Positions 41,241-53,700 of a stretch of DNA of 64,000 nt are shown here, piece by piece. The notes under the pieces are model-generated. The model saw only the letters and a program-made list of their open reading frames with translations, was not told where the DNA came from and made no database searches. The translations under genes were made by a program, and so were the position numbers. Numbering within the stretch: the stretch's first letter is position 1; every line of letters starts with the position of its first letter. Origin of the DNA: Ancylostoma caninum (lineage: Eukaryota > Nematoda > Chromadorea > Rhabditida > Ancylostomatidae); contig JBAJFG010000370.1 of NCBI GenBank assembly GCA_037903475.1, positions 2,222,501-2,286,500 on the forward strand, written 5' to 3'.

Positions 41241-42370
41241 CTCTTATGACGAAGAAGTGAATGTGTGCGGCTTCGCTACCAATGACATCGAGGCTCTCCT
41301 GGAAGCCACACTCGCTTGTAACGTTTTCCGTTTTAACAGAAATTTTTATGCGCAGAGGCGAGGCCTAGCAATGGGGATACGCATTGCCCCTTTACTGGTC
41401 ATTGTCTATCTCGATCACATCGAGAAAGCGTCGCTTACGAACGGAATCATACTATACAAGCGCTACATTGACGATGCTTTTGTAATTGGATCATCATATT
41501 CTGATTTGGCAACGACGCTGGCGAATTTGAACTCGCAAGATGGGAGTGCCAAGTTCACTGTCGAAGAACCAGACAGTGATGGATTTCTTCCACTTCTAAA
41601 TACGAAAGTTCGAAGGTGCGATGGAACAACGGAAATTCGCTGGTACAAGAAATGATCATCAAAGAACATCTTGCTACATTCACGGAGCGCACATCCCACT
41701 TATATGAAGGCGAATGTAGTGCGAAAATTGATCGGAACGGATTGTGGCGAGCACTTCAGAAACTGATGAAACAATACAACGTATCCTTCTTGAGAATGGA
41801 TACAACAGTGGGAATATGGCCACGTGGAGAAGGTATACGGCTCCTGATGGAATTGCGCTGATAGTGCCGTACCTCAACGAACCTACTGCAAAGCAGGTCA
41901 ACGGCATAGTGAAGAGGTCACGGCTTCTCGCGCGCCTAATATTTCGACCACCCACCCTCAGAGAGATGCTCACATCGTCACGGATGTATAAAAACGGATG
42001 CGACGAAGAGGAATGCAAATACTGTATCGATCAGAAGATTTGTCATTTACGCGGTACAGTATACCTGATAAAGTGCAGCGGATGTGGTCAGCGATATATT
42101 GGAGAAAGTGGAAGACCGCTGAGAAAGCGGCTCGATGAACATCGTCGAGCTCTCTCTCGCCCGTGAGCCTACCCCACGGACAGCTTCTTCAGGCACCGCA
42201 CCACGGTGCACACCCGTGATTCAGCACCAGAATTCGGTGTCACTGTATTGCACCGTCATCTCGAGAACCCGGTTAATAGGAAGATCTTGGGGGTTCGAGA
42301 TACCAAGCGGTATCAGCTGGAGACTAACAATAGGGAAGCGCTTGTCGAGGTGCTACAACTGATTGCTTGA
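41241..42370 (+). pseudogene. Penelope-like element remnant (RT and GIY-YIG endonuclease)
   Basis: The first frame (to 41655) has RT palm motifs RRGLAMGIRIAPLL and YKRYIDDAFVIG followed by FLPLLNTKV. After a frameshift, SKNILLHSRSAHPTYMKANV is read to 41773. A second shift leads to a frame with a cysteine cluster (CDEEECKYC...C) and the GIY-YIG-type nuclease TVYLIKCSGCGQRYIGESGR with RKRLDEHRRAL. The C-terminal tail continues in another frame to TGA at 42368. RT fused to a C-terminal GIY-YIG with a Zn linker is diagnostic of Penelope-like elements. The N-terminal half is missing, cut at the MITE L border. Confidence 0.9.
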
Positions 42371-42420
42371 TCCGACCGCTCAAACAGCTCAGAGTTAGTA
42401 GTAGGAGTAGTGTTCCATAT

Positions 42421-42665
42421 AGGACAACTTATACTGGATGCGTGCGACTGACGCGCGTGCGTCTATATGATGAAGAATAAGGCCCAGTCGCATCATCATC
42501 GCACCGCAGCTCAGACGCACGCGTTACGCCTCGCGGCGGCCGCGCGTTCTTTTCATTGAGGATGTACATGCCGCGTTGACCGGTCTTCATGGAAAATCCC
42601 TTGCAAATGGATGCGTGCGACTGATGCGCGACTGACGCACGCAGCTAGTATAAATTACCCTTATA
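42421..42665. mobile_element. MITE family M, copy 1
   Basis: The ends AACTTATACTGGATGCGTGCG and CGCACGCAGCTAGTATAAATT are imperfect inverted repeats. The core has CGCGGCGGCCGCGCGTTCTT. Related copies lie at 60226-60472 and 39128-39348. Confidence 0.65.
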
Positions 42666-42715
42666 TGTGCCTAGTGTCCATATAAGATCTGATGCTGCAC
42701 AAGTTTGTTGTTACC

Positions 42716-45700
42716 TCCGGTCTAGGTTAAAGCTGAAAAAAAAAACCCGAGCCGTGTGCCACGTTACCTCCGGGCTAGGTTAAAACTGAAAAAAAACCGA
42801 GCCAAAGCGCCGCTTCGCGGAGCTCTGACCCGGACCCGTGTGCCACGTTACCTCCGGGCTAGGTTAAAACTGAAAAGAAACCCGACCCGTGTGCAACGTT
42901 ACCTCTGGGCTAGGTTAAAACTGAAAAAAAACCGAGCCAAAGCGCCGCTTCGCGGAGCTCTGACCCGGACCCGTGTGCCACGTTACCTCCGGGCTAGGTT
43001 AAAACTAAAAAAACCTGAGCCAAAGCGCCGCTTCGCGGAGCTCTGACCCGGACCCGTGTGCCACGTTACCTCCGGGCTAGGTTAAAACTGAAAAAAAAAC
43101 CGAGCCAAAGCGCCGCTTCGCGGAGCTCTGACCTGGACCCGTGTGCCACGTTACCTCCGGGCTAGGTTAAAACTGAAAAAAAACCGAGCCAAAGCGCCGC
43201 TTCGCGGAGCTCTGACCCGGACCCGTGTGCCACGTTACCTCCGGGCTAGGTTAAAACTGAAAAAAAACCGAGCCAAAGCGCCGCTTCGCGGAGCTCTGAC
43301 CCGGACCCGTGTGCCACGTTACCTCCGGGCTAGGTTAAAACTAAAAAAACTTGAGCCAGAGCGCCGCTTCGCGGAGCTCTGACTCGGACCCGTGTGCCAC
43401 GTTACCTCCGGGCTAGGTTAAAACTGAAAAAAAAACGAGCCAAAGCGCCGCTTCGCGGAGCTCTGACCCGGACCCGTGTGCCACGTTACCTCCGGGCTAG
43501 GTTAAAACTGAAAAAAAACCGAGCCAAAGCGCCGCTTCGCGGAGCTCTGACCCGGACCCGTGTGCCACGTTACCTCCGGGCTAGGTTAAAACTGAAAAAA
43601 AAACCGAGCCAAAGCGCCGCTTCGCGGAGCTCTGACCCGGACCCGTGTGCCACGTTACCTCCGGGCTAGGTTAAAACTGAAAAAAAAACCGAGCCAAAGC
43701 GCCGCTTCGCGGAGCTCTGACCCGGACCCGTGTGCCACGTTACCTCCGGGCTAGGTTAATGAAAAGAAAACCCGACCCGTGTGCAACGTTACCTCCGGGG
43801 TAGGTTAAAACTGAAAAAAAACCGAGCCAAAGCGCCGCTTCGCGGAGCTCTGACCCGGACCCGTGTGCCACGTTACCTCCGGGCTAGGTTAAAACTGAAA
43901 AAAAACCGAGCCAAAGCGCCGCTTCGCGGAGCTCTGACCCGGACCCGTGTGCCACGTTACCTCCGGGCTAGGTTAAAACTGAAAAGAAACCCGACCCGTG
44001 TGCAACGTTACCTCTGGGCTAGGTTAAAACTGAAAAAAAACCGAGCCAAAGCGCCGCTTCGCGGAGCTCTGACCCGGACCCGTGTGCCACGTTACCTCCG
44101 GGCTAGGTTAAAACTGAAAAAAAAACCGAGCCAAAGCGCCGCTTCGCGGAGCTCTGACTCGGACCCGTGTGCCACGTTACCTCTGGGCTAGGTTAAAACT
44201 GAAAAAAAACCGAGCCAGAGCGCCGCTTCGCGGAGCTCTGACTCGGACCCGTCTGCCACGTTACCTCCGGGCTAGGTTAAAGCTGAAAAAAAACCCGAGC
44301 CGTGTGCCACGTTACCTCCGGGCTAGGTTAAAGCTGAAAAAAAACCCGAGCCGTGTGCCACGTTACCTCCGGGCTAGGTTAAAACTGAAAAAAAAACCGA
44401 GCCAAAGCGCCACTTCGCGGAGCTCTGACCCGGACCCGTGTGCCACGTTACCTCCGGGCTAGGTTAAAACTAAAAAAACCTGAGCCAGAGCGCCGCTTCG
44501 CGGAGCTCTGACTCGGACTCGTGTGCCACGTTACCTCCGGGCTAGGTTAAAACTGAAAAAAAAACCGAGCCGTGTGCCACGTTAACTTCGGGCTAGGTTA
44601 AAACTAAAAAAACCTGGACCAGAGCGCAGCTTCGCGGAGCACTGACTCGGACCCGTGTGCCACGTTACCTCCGGGCTAGGTTAAAGCTGAAAAAAAAAAC
44701 CCGAGCCGTGTGCCACGTTACCTCCGGGCTAGGTTAAAACTGAAAAAAAAACCGAGACAAAGCGCCGCTTCGCGGAGCTCTGACCCGGACCCGTGTGCCA
44801 CGTTACCTCCGGGCTAGGTTAAAACTGAAAAGAAAACCCGACCCGTGTGCAACGTTACCTCCGGGGTAGGTTAAAACTGAAAAAAAACCGAGCCAAAGCG
44901 CCGCTTCGCGGAGCTCTGACCCGGACCCGTGTGCCACGTTACCTCCGGGCTAGGTTAAAACTGAAAAGAAACCCGACCCGTGTGCAACGTTACCTCTGGG
45001 CTAGGTTAAAACTGAAAAAAAACCGAGCCAAAGCGCCGCTTCGCGGAGCTCTGACCCGGACCCGTGTGCCACGTTACCTCCGGGCTAGGTTAAAACTGAA
45101 AAAAAACCGAGCCAAAGCGCCGCTTCGCGGAGCTCTGACTCGGACCCGTGTGCCACGTTACCTCCGGGCTAGGTTAAAACTGAAAAAAAACCCGAACCGT
45201 GTGCCACGTTACCTCCGGGCTGGGTTAAAACTGAAAAAAAAACCCGAGCCGTGTGTCACGTTACCTCCGGGCTAGGTTAAAACTAAAAAAAAAAACCCTG
45301 AGCCAGAGCGCCTCTTCGCGGAGCTCTGACTCGGACCCGTGTGCCACGTTACCTCCAGGCTAGGTTAAAACTGAAAAAAAAACCGAGCCAGAGCGCCGCT
45401 TCGCGGAGCTCTGGCTCGGACCCGTGTGCCACGTTACCTCCGGGCTAGGTTAAAACTAAAAAAAAACCCTGAGCCAGAGCGCCTCTTCGCGGAGCTCTGA
45501 CTCGGACCCGTGTGCCACGTTACCTCCGGGCTAGGTTAAAGCTAAAAAAACCTGAGCCAGAGCGCCGCTTCGCGGAGCTCTGACTCGGACCCGTGTGCCA
45601 CGTTACCTCCGGGCTAGGTTAAAACTAAGAAAACCTGAGCCAGAGCGCCGCTTCCCGGAGCTCTGACTCGGACTCGTGTGCCACGTTACCTCCGGGCTAG

Positions 45701-48700
45701 GTTAAAACTGAAAAAAAAACCGAGCCGTGTGCCACGTTAACTTCGGGCTAGGTTAAAACTAAAAAAACCTGGACCAGAGCGCAGCTTCGCGGAGCACTGA
45801 CTCGGACCCGTGTGCCACGTTACCTCCGGGCTAGGTTAAAACTGAAAAAAAAACCGAGCCAAAGCGCCGCTTCGCGGAGCTCTGACTCGGACCCGTGTGC
45901 CACGTTACCTCTGGGCTAGGTTAAAACTGAAAAAAAACCGAGCCAGAGCGCCGCTTCGCGGAGCTCTGACTCGGACCCGTCTGCCACGTTACCTCCGGGC
46001 TAGGTTAAAGCTGAAAAAAAACCCGAGCCGTGTGCCACGTTACCTCCGGGCTAGGTTAAAGCTGAAAAAAAACCCGAGCCGTGTGCCACGTTACCTCCGG
46101 GCTAGGTTAAAACTGAAAAAAAAACCGAGCCAAAGCGCCACTTCGCGGAGCTCTGACCCGGACCCGTGTGCCACGTTACCTCCGGGCTAGGTTAAAACTA
46201 AAAAAACCTGAGCCAGAGCGCCGCTTCGCGGAGCTCTGACTCGGACTCGTGTGCCACGTTACCTCCGGGCTAGGTTAAAACTGAAAAAAAAACCGAGCCG
46301 TGTGCCACGTTAACTTCGGGCTAGGTTAAAACTAAAAAAACCTGGACCAGAGCGCAGCTTCGCGGAGCACTGACTCGGACCCGTGTGCCACGTTACCTCC
46401 GGGCTAGGTTAAAGCTGAAAAAAAAAACCCGAGCCGTGTGCCACGTTACCTCCGGGCTAGGTTAAAACTGAAAAAAAAACCGAGACAAAGCGCCGCTTCG
46501 CGGAGCTCTGACCCGGACCCGTGTGCCACGTTACCTCCGGGCTAGGTTAAAACTGAAAAGAAAACCCGACCCGTGTGCAACGTTACCTCCGGGGTAGGTT
46601 AAAACTGAAAAAAAACCGAGCCAAAGCGCCGCTTCGCGGAGCTCTGACCCGGACCCGTGTGCCACGTTACCTCCGGGCTAGGTTAAAACTGAAAAGAAAC
46701 CCGACCCGTGTGCCGCCCGGACGTTACCTCCGGGCTAGGTTAAAACTGAAAAAAAACCGAGCCAAAGCGCCGCTTCGCGGAGCTCTGACTCGGACCCGTG
46801 TGCCACGTTACCTCCGGGCTAGGTTAAAACTGAAAAAAAACCCGAACCGTGTGCCACGTTACCTCCGGGCTGGGTTAAAACTGAAAAAAAAACCCGAGCC
46901 GTGTGTCACGTTACCTCCGGGCTAGGTTAAAACTAAAAAAAAAAACCCTGAGCCAGAGCGCCTCTTCGCGGAGCTCTGACTCGGACCCGTGTGCCACGTT
47001 ACCTCCAGGCTAGGTTAAAACTGAAAAAAAAACCGAGCCAGAGCGCCGCTTCGCGGAGCTCTGGCTCGGACCCGTGTGCCACGTTACCTCCGGGCTAGGT
47101 TAAAACTAAAAAAAAACCCTGAGCCAGAGCGCCTCTTCGCGGAGCTCTGACTCGGACCCGTGTGCCACGTTACCTCCGGGCTAGGTTAAAGCTAAAAAAA
47201 CCTGAGCCAGAGCGCCGCTTCGCGGAGCTCTGACTCGGACCCGTGTGCCACGTTACCTCCGGGCTAGGTTAAAACTAAGAAAACCTGAGCCAGAGCGCCG
47301 CTTCCCGGAGCTCTGACTCGGACTCGTGTGCCACGTTACCTCCGGGCTAGGTTAAAACTGAAAAAAAAACCGAGCCGTGTGCCACGTTAACTTCGGGCTA
47401 GGTTAAAACTAAAAAAACCTGGACCAGAGCGCAGCTTCGCGGAGCACTGACTCGGACCCGTGTGCCACGTTACCTCCGGGCTAGGTTAAAGCTGAAAAAA
47501 AAAACCCGAGCCGTGTGCCACGTTACCTCCGGGCTAGGTTAAAACTGAAAAAAAAACCGAGACAAAGCGCCGCTTCGCGGAGCTCTGACCCGGACCCGTG
47601 TGCCACGTTACCTCCGGGCTAGGTTAAAACTGAAAAGAAAACCCGACCCGTGTGCAACGTTACCTCCGGGGTAGGTTAAAACTGAAAAAAACCGAGCCAA
47701 AGCGCCGCTTCGCGGAGCTCTGACCCGGACCCGTGTGCCACGTTACCTCCGGGCTAGGTTAAAACTGAAAAGAAACCCGACCCGTGTGCAACGTTACCTC
47801 TGGGCTAGGTTAAAACTGAAAAAAAACCGAGCCAAAGCGCCGCTTCGCGGAGCTCTGACCCGGACCCGTGTGCCACGTTACCTCCGGGCTAGGTTAAAAC
47901 TAAAAAAACCTGAGCCAGAGCGCCGCTTCGCGGAGCTCTGACTCGGACTCGTGTGCCACGTTACGTCCAGGCTAGGTTAAAACTGAAAAAAAACCTGAGC
48001 CAGAGCGCCGCTTCGCGGAGCTCTGACCCGGACCCGTGTGCCACGTTACCTCCGGGCTAGGTTAAAACTAAAAAAACCTGAGCCAGAGCGCCGCTTCGCG
48101 GAGCTCTGACTCGGACCCGTGTGCCACGTTACCTCTGGGCTAGGTTAAAACTGAAAAAAAAACCGAGCCAGAGCGCCGCTTCGCGGAGCTCTGACTCGGA
48201 CCCGTCTGCCACGTTACCTCCGGGCTAGGTTAAAACTGAAAAAAAAACCCGAACCGTGTGCCACGTTACCTCCGGGCTAGGTTAAAACTGAAAAAAAAAC
48301 CCGAGCCGTGTGTCACGTTACCTCCGGGCTAGGTTAAAACTAAAAAAAAAACCCTGAGCCAGAGCGCCTCTTCGCGGAGCTCTGACTCGGACCCGTGTGC
48401 CACGTTACCTCCAGGCTAGGTTAAAACTGAAAAAAAACCGAGCCAGAGCGCCGCTTCGCGGAGCTCTGGCTCGGACCCGTGTGCCACGTTACCTCCGGGC
48501 TAGGTTAAAACTAAAAAAAAAACCCTGAGCCAGAGCGCCTCTTCGCGGAGCTCTGACTCGGACCCGTGTGCCACGTTACCTCCGGGCTAGGTTAAAGCTA
48601 AAAAAACCTGAGCCAGAGCGCCGCTTCGCGGAGCTCTGACTCGGACCCGTGTGCCACGTTACCTCCGGGCTAGGTTAAAACTAAGAAAACCTGAGCCAGA

Positions 48701-50256
48701 GCGCCGCTTCGCGGAGCTCTGACTCGGACTCGTGTGCCACGTTACCTCCGGGCTAGGTTAAAACTGAAAAAAAAAACCGAGCCGTGTGCCACGTTAACTT
48801 CGGGCTAGGTTAAAACTAAAAAAACCTGGACCAGAGCGCAGCTTCGCAACACTGACTCGGACCCGTGTGCCACGTTACCTCCGGGCTAGGTTAAAGCTGA
48901 AAAAAAAAACCCGAGCCGTGTGCCACGTTACCTCCGGGCTAGGTTAAAACTGAAAAAAAAACCGAGACAAAGCGCCGCTTCGCGGAGCTCTGACCCGGAC
49001 CCGTGTGCCACGTTACCTCCGGGCTAGGTTAAAACTGAAAAGAAAACCCGACCCGTGTGCAACGTTACCTCCGGGGTAGGTTAAAACTGAAAAAAAACCG
49101 AGCCAAAGCGCCGCTTCGCGGAGCTCTGACCCGGACCCGTGTGCCACGTTACCTCCGGGCTAGGTTAAAACTGAAAAAAAACCGAGCCAAAGCGCCGCTT
49201 CGCGGAGCTCTGACCCGGACCCGTGTGCCACGTTACCTCCGGGCTAGGTTAAAACTGAAAAGAAACCCGACCCGTGTGCAACGTTACCTCTGGGCTAGGT
49301 TAAAACTGAAAAAAAACCGAGCCAAAGCGCCGCTTCGCGGAGCTCTGACCCGGACCCGTGTGCCACGTTACCTCCGGGCTAGGTTAAAACTGAAAAAAAA
49401 ACCGAGCCAAAGCGCCGCTTCGCGGAGCTCTGACCCGGACCCGTGTGCCACGTTACCTCCGGGCTAGGTTAAAACTGAAAAAAAAACCTGAGCCAGAGCG
49501 CCGCTTCGCGGAGCTCTGACCCGGACCCGTGTGCCACGTTACCTCCGGGCTAGGTTAAAACTAAAAAAACCTGAGCCAGAGCGCCGCTTCGCGGAGCTCT
49601 GACTCGGACCCGTGTGCCACGTTACCTCTGGGCTAGGTTAAAACTGAAAAAAAAAACCGAGCCAGAGCGCCGCTTCGCGGAGCTCTGACTCGGACCCGTC
49701 TGCCACGTTACCTCCGGGCTAGGTTAAAACTGAAAAAAAACCCGAACCGTGTGCCACGTTACCTCCGGGCTAGGTTAAAACTGAAAAAAAACCCGAGCCG
49801 TGTGTCACGTTACCTCCGGGCTAGGTTAAAACTAAAAAAAAAAACCTGAGCCAGAGCGCCTCTTCGCGGAGCTCTGACTCGGACCCGTGTGCCACGTTAC
49901 CTCCAGGCTAGGTTAAAACTGAAAAAAAAACCGAGCCAGAGCGCCGCTTCGCGGAGCTCTGGCTCGGACCCGTGTGCCACGTTACCTCCGGGCTAGGTTA
50001 AAACTAAAAAAAAACCCTGAGCCAGAGCGCCTCTTCGCGGAGCTCTGACTCGGACCCGTGTGCCACGTTACCTCCGGGCTAGGTTAAAGCTAAAAAAAAC
50101 CTGAGCCAGAGCGCCGCTTCGCGGAGCTCTGACTCGGACCCGTGTGCCACGTTACCTCCGGGCTAGGTTAAAACTGAAAAAAACCCGAACCGTGTGCCAC
50201 GTTACCTCCGGGCTAGGTTAAAACTGAAAAAAAACCCGAGCCGTGTGTCACGTTAC
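42716..50256. repeat. Satellite array of 84-bp and 51-bp units
   Basis: Roughly a hundred head-to-tail units. The long unit (84 bp) runs CGTGTGCCACGTTACCTCCG, GGCTAGGTTAAAACTG, an A-run, CCGAGCCAAAGCGCCGCTTCG, CGGAGCTCTGACCCGGACC. The short unit (about 51 bp) lacks the CGCCGCTTCGCGG hairpin block. Variants mark a higher-order pattern: a block of about 1.73 kb (44.1-45.8 kb) recurs at 45.8-47.5 kb and partly again after 47.6 kb. Long runs of Arg/Lys-rich open frame arise because both unit lengths are multiples of three. They break wherever the A-run changes length, so I do not call a protein. Confidence 0.95.
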
Positions 50257-50264
50257 TTCCGGAC

Positions 50265-51785
50265 CAGGGTCAAGCGTACGGTGGTAATTTACCAAGGGGG
50301 GTCGCCTCGGGGGGAGCAGGGAGGGGTCGCCTGAAGAGGGTAGTATGACAACATCAAGCTAGGGAAGTTTGTTTTCATCACCGAGATCCAATTTCGATTC
50401 CTCGCGAGGATGTTAGTGTTGCAAACACTTCAACATGCTCTTTTTCTTTTAGTACGATGGATAACTAGTGTAAAATCGACGGTTACCACTTTCTTCTTAC
50501 TCTTGGACGTTTTATTTGGTTGTAACTCGACTGCCAGGCAAAGTGAATATGTAGCTCAAAATGCAATTCCGCATATGGTGTCCTATGACCTCTGCACATC
50601 AAATGGTGCTCCAGAGCTATGGAAGCGGTTCCCCGGAATCAAACCTTATGAGGATGCAAAATTTCACGGCTTCTCGTTCATTGGAAATTCTTTTATAGCG
50701 ATAAGACGACATAGGACATGACCGCAAAATTTGTTAAATTTGATGTATGTTGACACTCAATGACTGACAAAATCAGGAGATTTAAAAAAAAAGAATTAAC
50801 GCATAAGAAAGAGCAAATCTTCCTCTATTATAATGCGTTGAAGCTGTTCCCTCATACGAAGCAACCATGAAGTTACTTGCCTCAGATTGACACCGCAATC
50901 TTAAACTTGCCAAAAATCAGGTTTTTCTTCCATGGGTTTTTTTCAGCGAATATTTGAAAACTGACAAAACCTTGGAAATAATTCTGGAAGAGGAAGTCAA
51001 TCTCTATGTTCATGTAAAATTTCAGCCCTCAAAGTTACCTTGGGAGGAGATTTATTCCGTTGGTAAACCGATGGTAAACCGTTGGTAAAAATGGCAATTT
51101 TCCCAGCTTTTTACCAACGAATTTCCACCCAAATTTAACTGTAATAAACCAAATTTCTTGAAACAAGAAGATGTGCTTCAGAAAGCGCAAATCTTTCTGA
51201 TAGCTGAACGACAAGACATTTTTCCAGGTCATGTGCCAACCCTTTTAAAATTCGTGACAAACAACCTTACATCTGAACGTGTACGATTCTAATTCTGAGT
51301 GAAAGGACACCACTCACACGCGACTTTCACAGCTTAAAAAAATGTCCTCACAATTTGTTTTTGCTTATACACATAGAAACTTGACTTTCGACTGCTCCAC
51401 ATACATTTTTCCATTTTGCAAAAAGTAGTTTCCGGCGGGGACCGAACCCTGGCCTGTTTGAACATGGCTACGACTTCTGTGTCACTCCCGTTGCTTACAA
51501 TAAGTGTGTAGATGTGCGACATGGACATGTGCGACATCCGTCTGGTTTTTTTCATTGATAAAACTTGGAATTCAAAAATAAAAATCGAAAATTGAAAAGT
51601 GAAAAATTAATTTTGGAAATTAATTGAATTCAAAAAATATCTTCCGGATATTTTGGAAGTTGTTGAAATACAATGGCTGAAAACGTAAAAAAAATCAAAA
51701 GTTCTGGGAGGGGGTCACATTATCCCGTCTGCAAGAGGAGGGTCGCTTCGGGATCGACTATTTCCCAACACTACGCTTGACCCTG
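50265..51785. mobile_element. hAT-like 1.5-kb element, copy 2, inside the satellite
   Basis: Ends CAGGGTCAAGCGTACGGTGG and ACACTACGCTTGACCCTG are the same as 25681-27233. An exact 8-bp duplication TTCCGGAC of satellite sequence flanks it (50257-50264 and 51786-51793). The interior is collinear with copy 1, including the CCGTTGGTAAACCGATGGTA echo. The + frame at 50410-50721 has no transposase motif. Confidence 0.85.
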
Positions 51786-51793
51786 TTCCGGAC

Positions 51794-51934
51794 TAGGTTA
51801 AAACTAAAAAAACCTGAGCCAGAGCGCCGCTTCGCGGAGCTCTGACTCGGACCCGTGTGCCACGTTACCTCCGGGCTAGGTTAAAACTGAAAAAAAAAAC
51901 CCGAGCCGTGTGCCACGTTACCTCCGGGCTAGGT
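51794..51934. repeat. Right-hand remainder of the satellite array
   Basis: About two further units continue after the hAT-like insertion and end at GGGCTAGGTAAACTC. Confidence 0.9.
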
Positions 51935-52584
51935 AAACTCATCCACACGAAGCGCAGCTTCGCCGCGCTTAGCGGATGACAGTGATTTTCTGCGAAGCTG
52001 CGTAGCTCCTAAACGGTTTGGAGGTTATTATGTTCAATATAAAGAGCTTCTACATGGTCCATTGTATGAGTAGTAACACAAATCCTCACGTGGTCAAGTA
52101 GTTTTCATTTGTCGTAGCGCTGAATGTCCAAATTGTTATGGTTCGGGCACAATTAGCTTTTAACAGGAGAAAACTGCGTAAACGTTCTTTTCCTATTTTG
52201 TAAGCACAACATTAAGCTTATGGAGTGCAGCATTTGTTTCCCCGACCGTTAATTTCTAATTGCTGCTACTGCTTAATGCTTTAGATGGAATGCAGTAAAC
52301 ATTTCCGTTCAACTCTGCTGTAATTGGATGATTCACTGCTCTGATTGCAAAATCACACTTGCTTCATCAGTGGTTCCCATATTCTGCGTTAAGGCTCCAA
52401 AATATTCAGTTTTCACTGCAAATCAGATGTCCTAATTGAAGATTTCCATGTTCTACACATACATATACACGGGCGTGTCATTGGGCGTGTCAATTTTCGC
52501 AATTGAGCCTGTGGCGGCGGGCAAAGGGGAGGGGCGAGGCGAGGCGATCAATGGCAGCGTGACCGTATTCACCAGGGTCCAACA
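51935..52584. other. Satellite flank and gene-free stretch
   Basis: 51935-51994 (ACGAAGCGCAGCTTCGCCGC, GGATGACAGTGATTTTC) is homologous to 13926-13985. The rest holds no recognised feature until the BEL/Pao remnant. Confidence 0.4.
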
Positions 52585-53700
52585 ATGTTACCGGATCTGT
52601 GCGGTACGCTGCTGCGAGCGCGTCTGGCTAAGCACATTATTATAACCGACGTTGAAGAAGCGTTTCATCAGATTCGCATACAAGAAGACCAGAGAGATGC
52701 AACGCGATTTCTTTGGTTAAAAGACCCGTCTAAACCGCCATTCAAAGATAATCTGCGCATCTTGCGTTTTACGCGCGTGCCATTTGGTATAAACGCTTCA
52801 CCATTTTTACTTAGTATATCGATAAAGTACGCTCTAGAGCGCGATCACGCCAATCGCCTCCGAGAAGAAATTCTCGCCAACACACGACAACGTGCTTATT
52901 GGTGCAAAAAACACCGAAGAATGCGCTACAAGGCAAAAACAATGTAAAGAAACCTTTGAGAGTATGCACATGAACGTACGTGAGTTCATGTCGAACAATA
53001 AGGAGATGATGGACGAGATCCCCACTAAAGATCGCATGAAACAATCCGCTAGCACCGTTAAGCTCTTAGGCCCACAATGGAATCCGCAAGATGATTCCCT
53101 GGCTTTGAAAGTCAAAGTGGCGTCGAAGTCGGTAACAACAAAGCGAACGGCTTTAAAAGCTTACGCGTCGACCTTCGATCCACTTGGACTACTGACCCCA
53201 CTTCTCGTTAAGGCAAAGCTTTTTAACCAACAGCTTTGGCAAAACGGTTACAAAAGGGATGATCCTTTGAATGAAAAGGACTGTAACGAATGGAAAAAGC
53301 TGGTTCAAGAGATTTCTTCCTTCTCTGGAACGGTACCTAGATTCATTGGGCACACATCTGAAGCAAAATACGATTCAGTTGTGTTTTCAGATGCATCAAG
53401 TCGAGTTTGTGCCGCTGTGGCTTACCTCATTTGTAGACCCATAGGTACCGGCCAGCCTTATTCTAATATTTTAATGTCAAAATCCAAACTCGCACCATCA
53501 GGAAAAATCACTACACCGCGAATGGAATTATTAGCGTGTCACATGGCAGCAGAATTATCACAATTTCTAAGGAAAAAACTTGCCATTCGCTTTAACTCTA
53601 TAAGATTTTTATCAGATTCCCAAATTGCCTTATACTGGACCCATTCTAAGAAACTCTTAAGACCTTTGTCAACAACCGGGTCAAATATATTCGGGCAGTA
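52585..53700 (+). pseudogene. BEL/Pao element: reverse transcriptase and RNase H region
   Basis: RT fingers/palm: ITDVEEAFHQIRIQ, RDATRFLWLKD and FTRVPFGINASPFLLS, typical of the Pao clade. At about 52880-52895 the frame changes and the tyrosine-valine part of the YVDN-type catalytic box is missing, leaving DNVLIGAKNTEEC-like sequence in the next frame. Downstream are LGPQWNP, STFDPLGLLTP, VVFSDASSRVCAAVAYL (RNase H-like), SGKITTPRMELLA and RFLSDSQIALYW. Gag, protease and the RT N-terminus are absent. The stop at 53700 is followed by an in-phase continuation in another frame. Confidence 0.9.

Noticed and set aside
42756..49467. Many 66-142 codon frames encoding Arg/Lys-rich repeat peptides
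   Set aside because: They are translations of the satellite; unit lengths divisible by three keep a frame open by accident and A-run indels break it freely.
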